From assembly GCA_002782905.1 (NCBI GenBank), contig PFJA01000057.1:1419-16174 (forward strand): a DNA stretch of 14,756 nucleotides. Direction: 5' to 3'. Each line of letters opens with the position of its first letter. The first letter of the stretch is position 1. The translations under genes and the position numbers were made by a program. The notes below the pieces were generated by a model. It saw only the letters and a list, made by a program, of their open reading frames with translations, did no database searches and was not told the origin of the DNA. This DNA is from Lysobacterales bacterium CG_4_10_14_3_um_filter_64_11. GTDB lineage: Bacteria; Pseudomonadota; Gammaproteobacteria; Xanthomonadales; Xanthomonadaceae. Shown here in pieces: positions 14,367-14,756 of the stretch.

Positions 14367-14756
14367 GCGGATTGAGCATGCCCGCCAAGAAGCGCCTGGG
14401 CCAGCATTTTCTGGTCGATCACAGCGTCATCGAACGCATCCTCATGGCGCTGGCGCCGGTGGCCGGCGACCGGCTGGTCGAGATCGGCCCCGGCCGTGGG
14501 GCGTTGACCCTGCCGTTGCTTGCTCGCCACGGCAGCCTGTGCGCCATCGAGTTCGATCGCGACCTGATCGAGCCACTGCGCGCTGCTGCGCAGCCGTTGG
14601 GCGCACTGGACATCATCAGCGCCGACGTGTTGCGGGTGGACTTCACCGCACTGGCCGGCACTGGCACGATCCGCCTGGTCGGCAACCTGCCCTACAACAT
14701 TTCCTCGCCGATCCTGTTTCATGCGCTCGATCACGCGGCCGCGATTCAGGACATGC
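14363..14756 (+). CDS. rsmA: 16S rRNA (adenine1518-N6/adenine1519-N6)-dimethyltransferase RsmA (partial, runs off right edge)
   Basis: 131 codons are visible of a protein usually about 260-270 residues. RsmA (KsgA) dimethylates two adjacent adenines near the 3' end of 16S rRNA during small-subunit maturation, using S-adenosylmethionine. Seen: the N-terminal signature KKRLGQHFLVD (9-19), SAM-binding motif I VEIGPGRGALT (39-49), the acidic end of the second strand IEFDRDL (62-68), the ADV segment (87-89), and the catalytic motif IV NLPYNISSP (108-116). ATG 14363 overlaps the pdxA stop by 4 bp (ATGA), indicating translational coupling; an in-frame ATG at 14378 is an alternative start. In E. coli apaG and apaH come next; that part is outside the window. 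Confidence 0.95.
   Translation, partial: MSGLSMPAKKRLGQHFLVDHSVIERILMALAPVAGDRLVEIGPGRGALTLPLLARHGSLCAIEFDRDLIEPLRAAAQPLGALDIISADVLRVDFTALAGTGTIRLVGNLPYNISSPILFHALDHAAAIQDM

Overview
High-GC chromosomal DNA from a gammaproteobacterium. The order lptD-surA-pdxA-rsmA at the right end is the classic gammaproteobacterial outer-membrane biogenesis operon. Tandem ubiH-like genes, several GTG starts and an ECF sigma/TPR operon suggest the Lysobacterales (Xanthomonadales), but this placement is an inference and nothing in the window fixes the genus.

Left third (1-4110, minus strand): a four-gene operon read leftwards. It encodes an ECF-type sigma factor, a single-pass membrane protein with an anti-sigma-like N-terminus, a secreted cysteine-containing protein of unknown function, and a large exported TPR protein that runs off the window at position 1 and probably continues into a CHAT domain. 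This is the least explained part of the window.

Middle (4336-8042): two FAD-dependent ubiquinone-biosynthesis hydroxylases overlap by 4 bp on the minus strand. Divergent from them is a pair on the plus strand: a small multi-pass membrane protein of the DUF6580 type and a PduO-type ATP:cob(I)alamin adenosyltransferase. The pairing suggests a link to vitamin B12.

Next comes a 25-bp perfect inverted repeat with a second hairpin inside it and A/T-run repeats on both flanks (about 8057-8186). It looks like a REP/MITE-type mobile palindrome and sits directly in front of a histone-deacetylase-like hydrolase gene, which converges on msrB (minus strand).

Right third (9747-14756, plus strand): LptD (LPS insertion into the outer membrane), SurA (periplasmic chaperone that helps fold outer-membrane proteins including LptD), PdxA (pyridoxal 5'-phosphate synthesis) and the start of RsmA (16S rRNA dimethyltransferase). 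The last three genes are tightly packed. PdxA carries an unusual in-frame 4 x 15-bp tandem repeat and a threonine where the family normally has a metal-binding histidine.

No tRNA, rRNA, CRISPR array or complete insertion sequence was seen. No intergenic gap exceeds 300 bases; the longest are 4111-4335 and 9516-9746.
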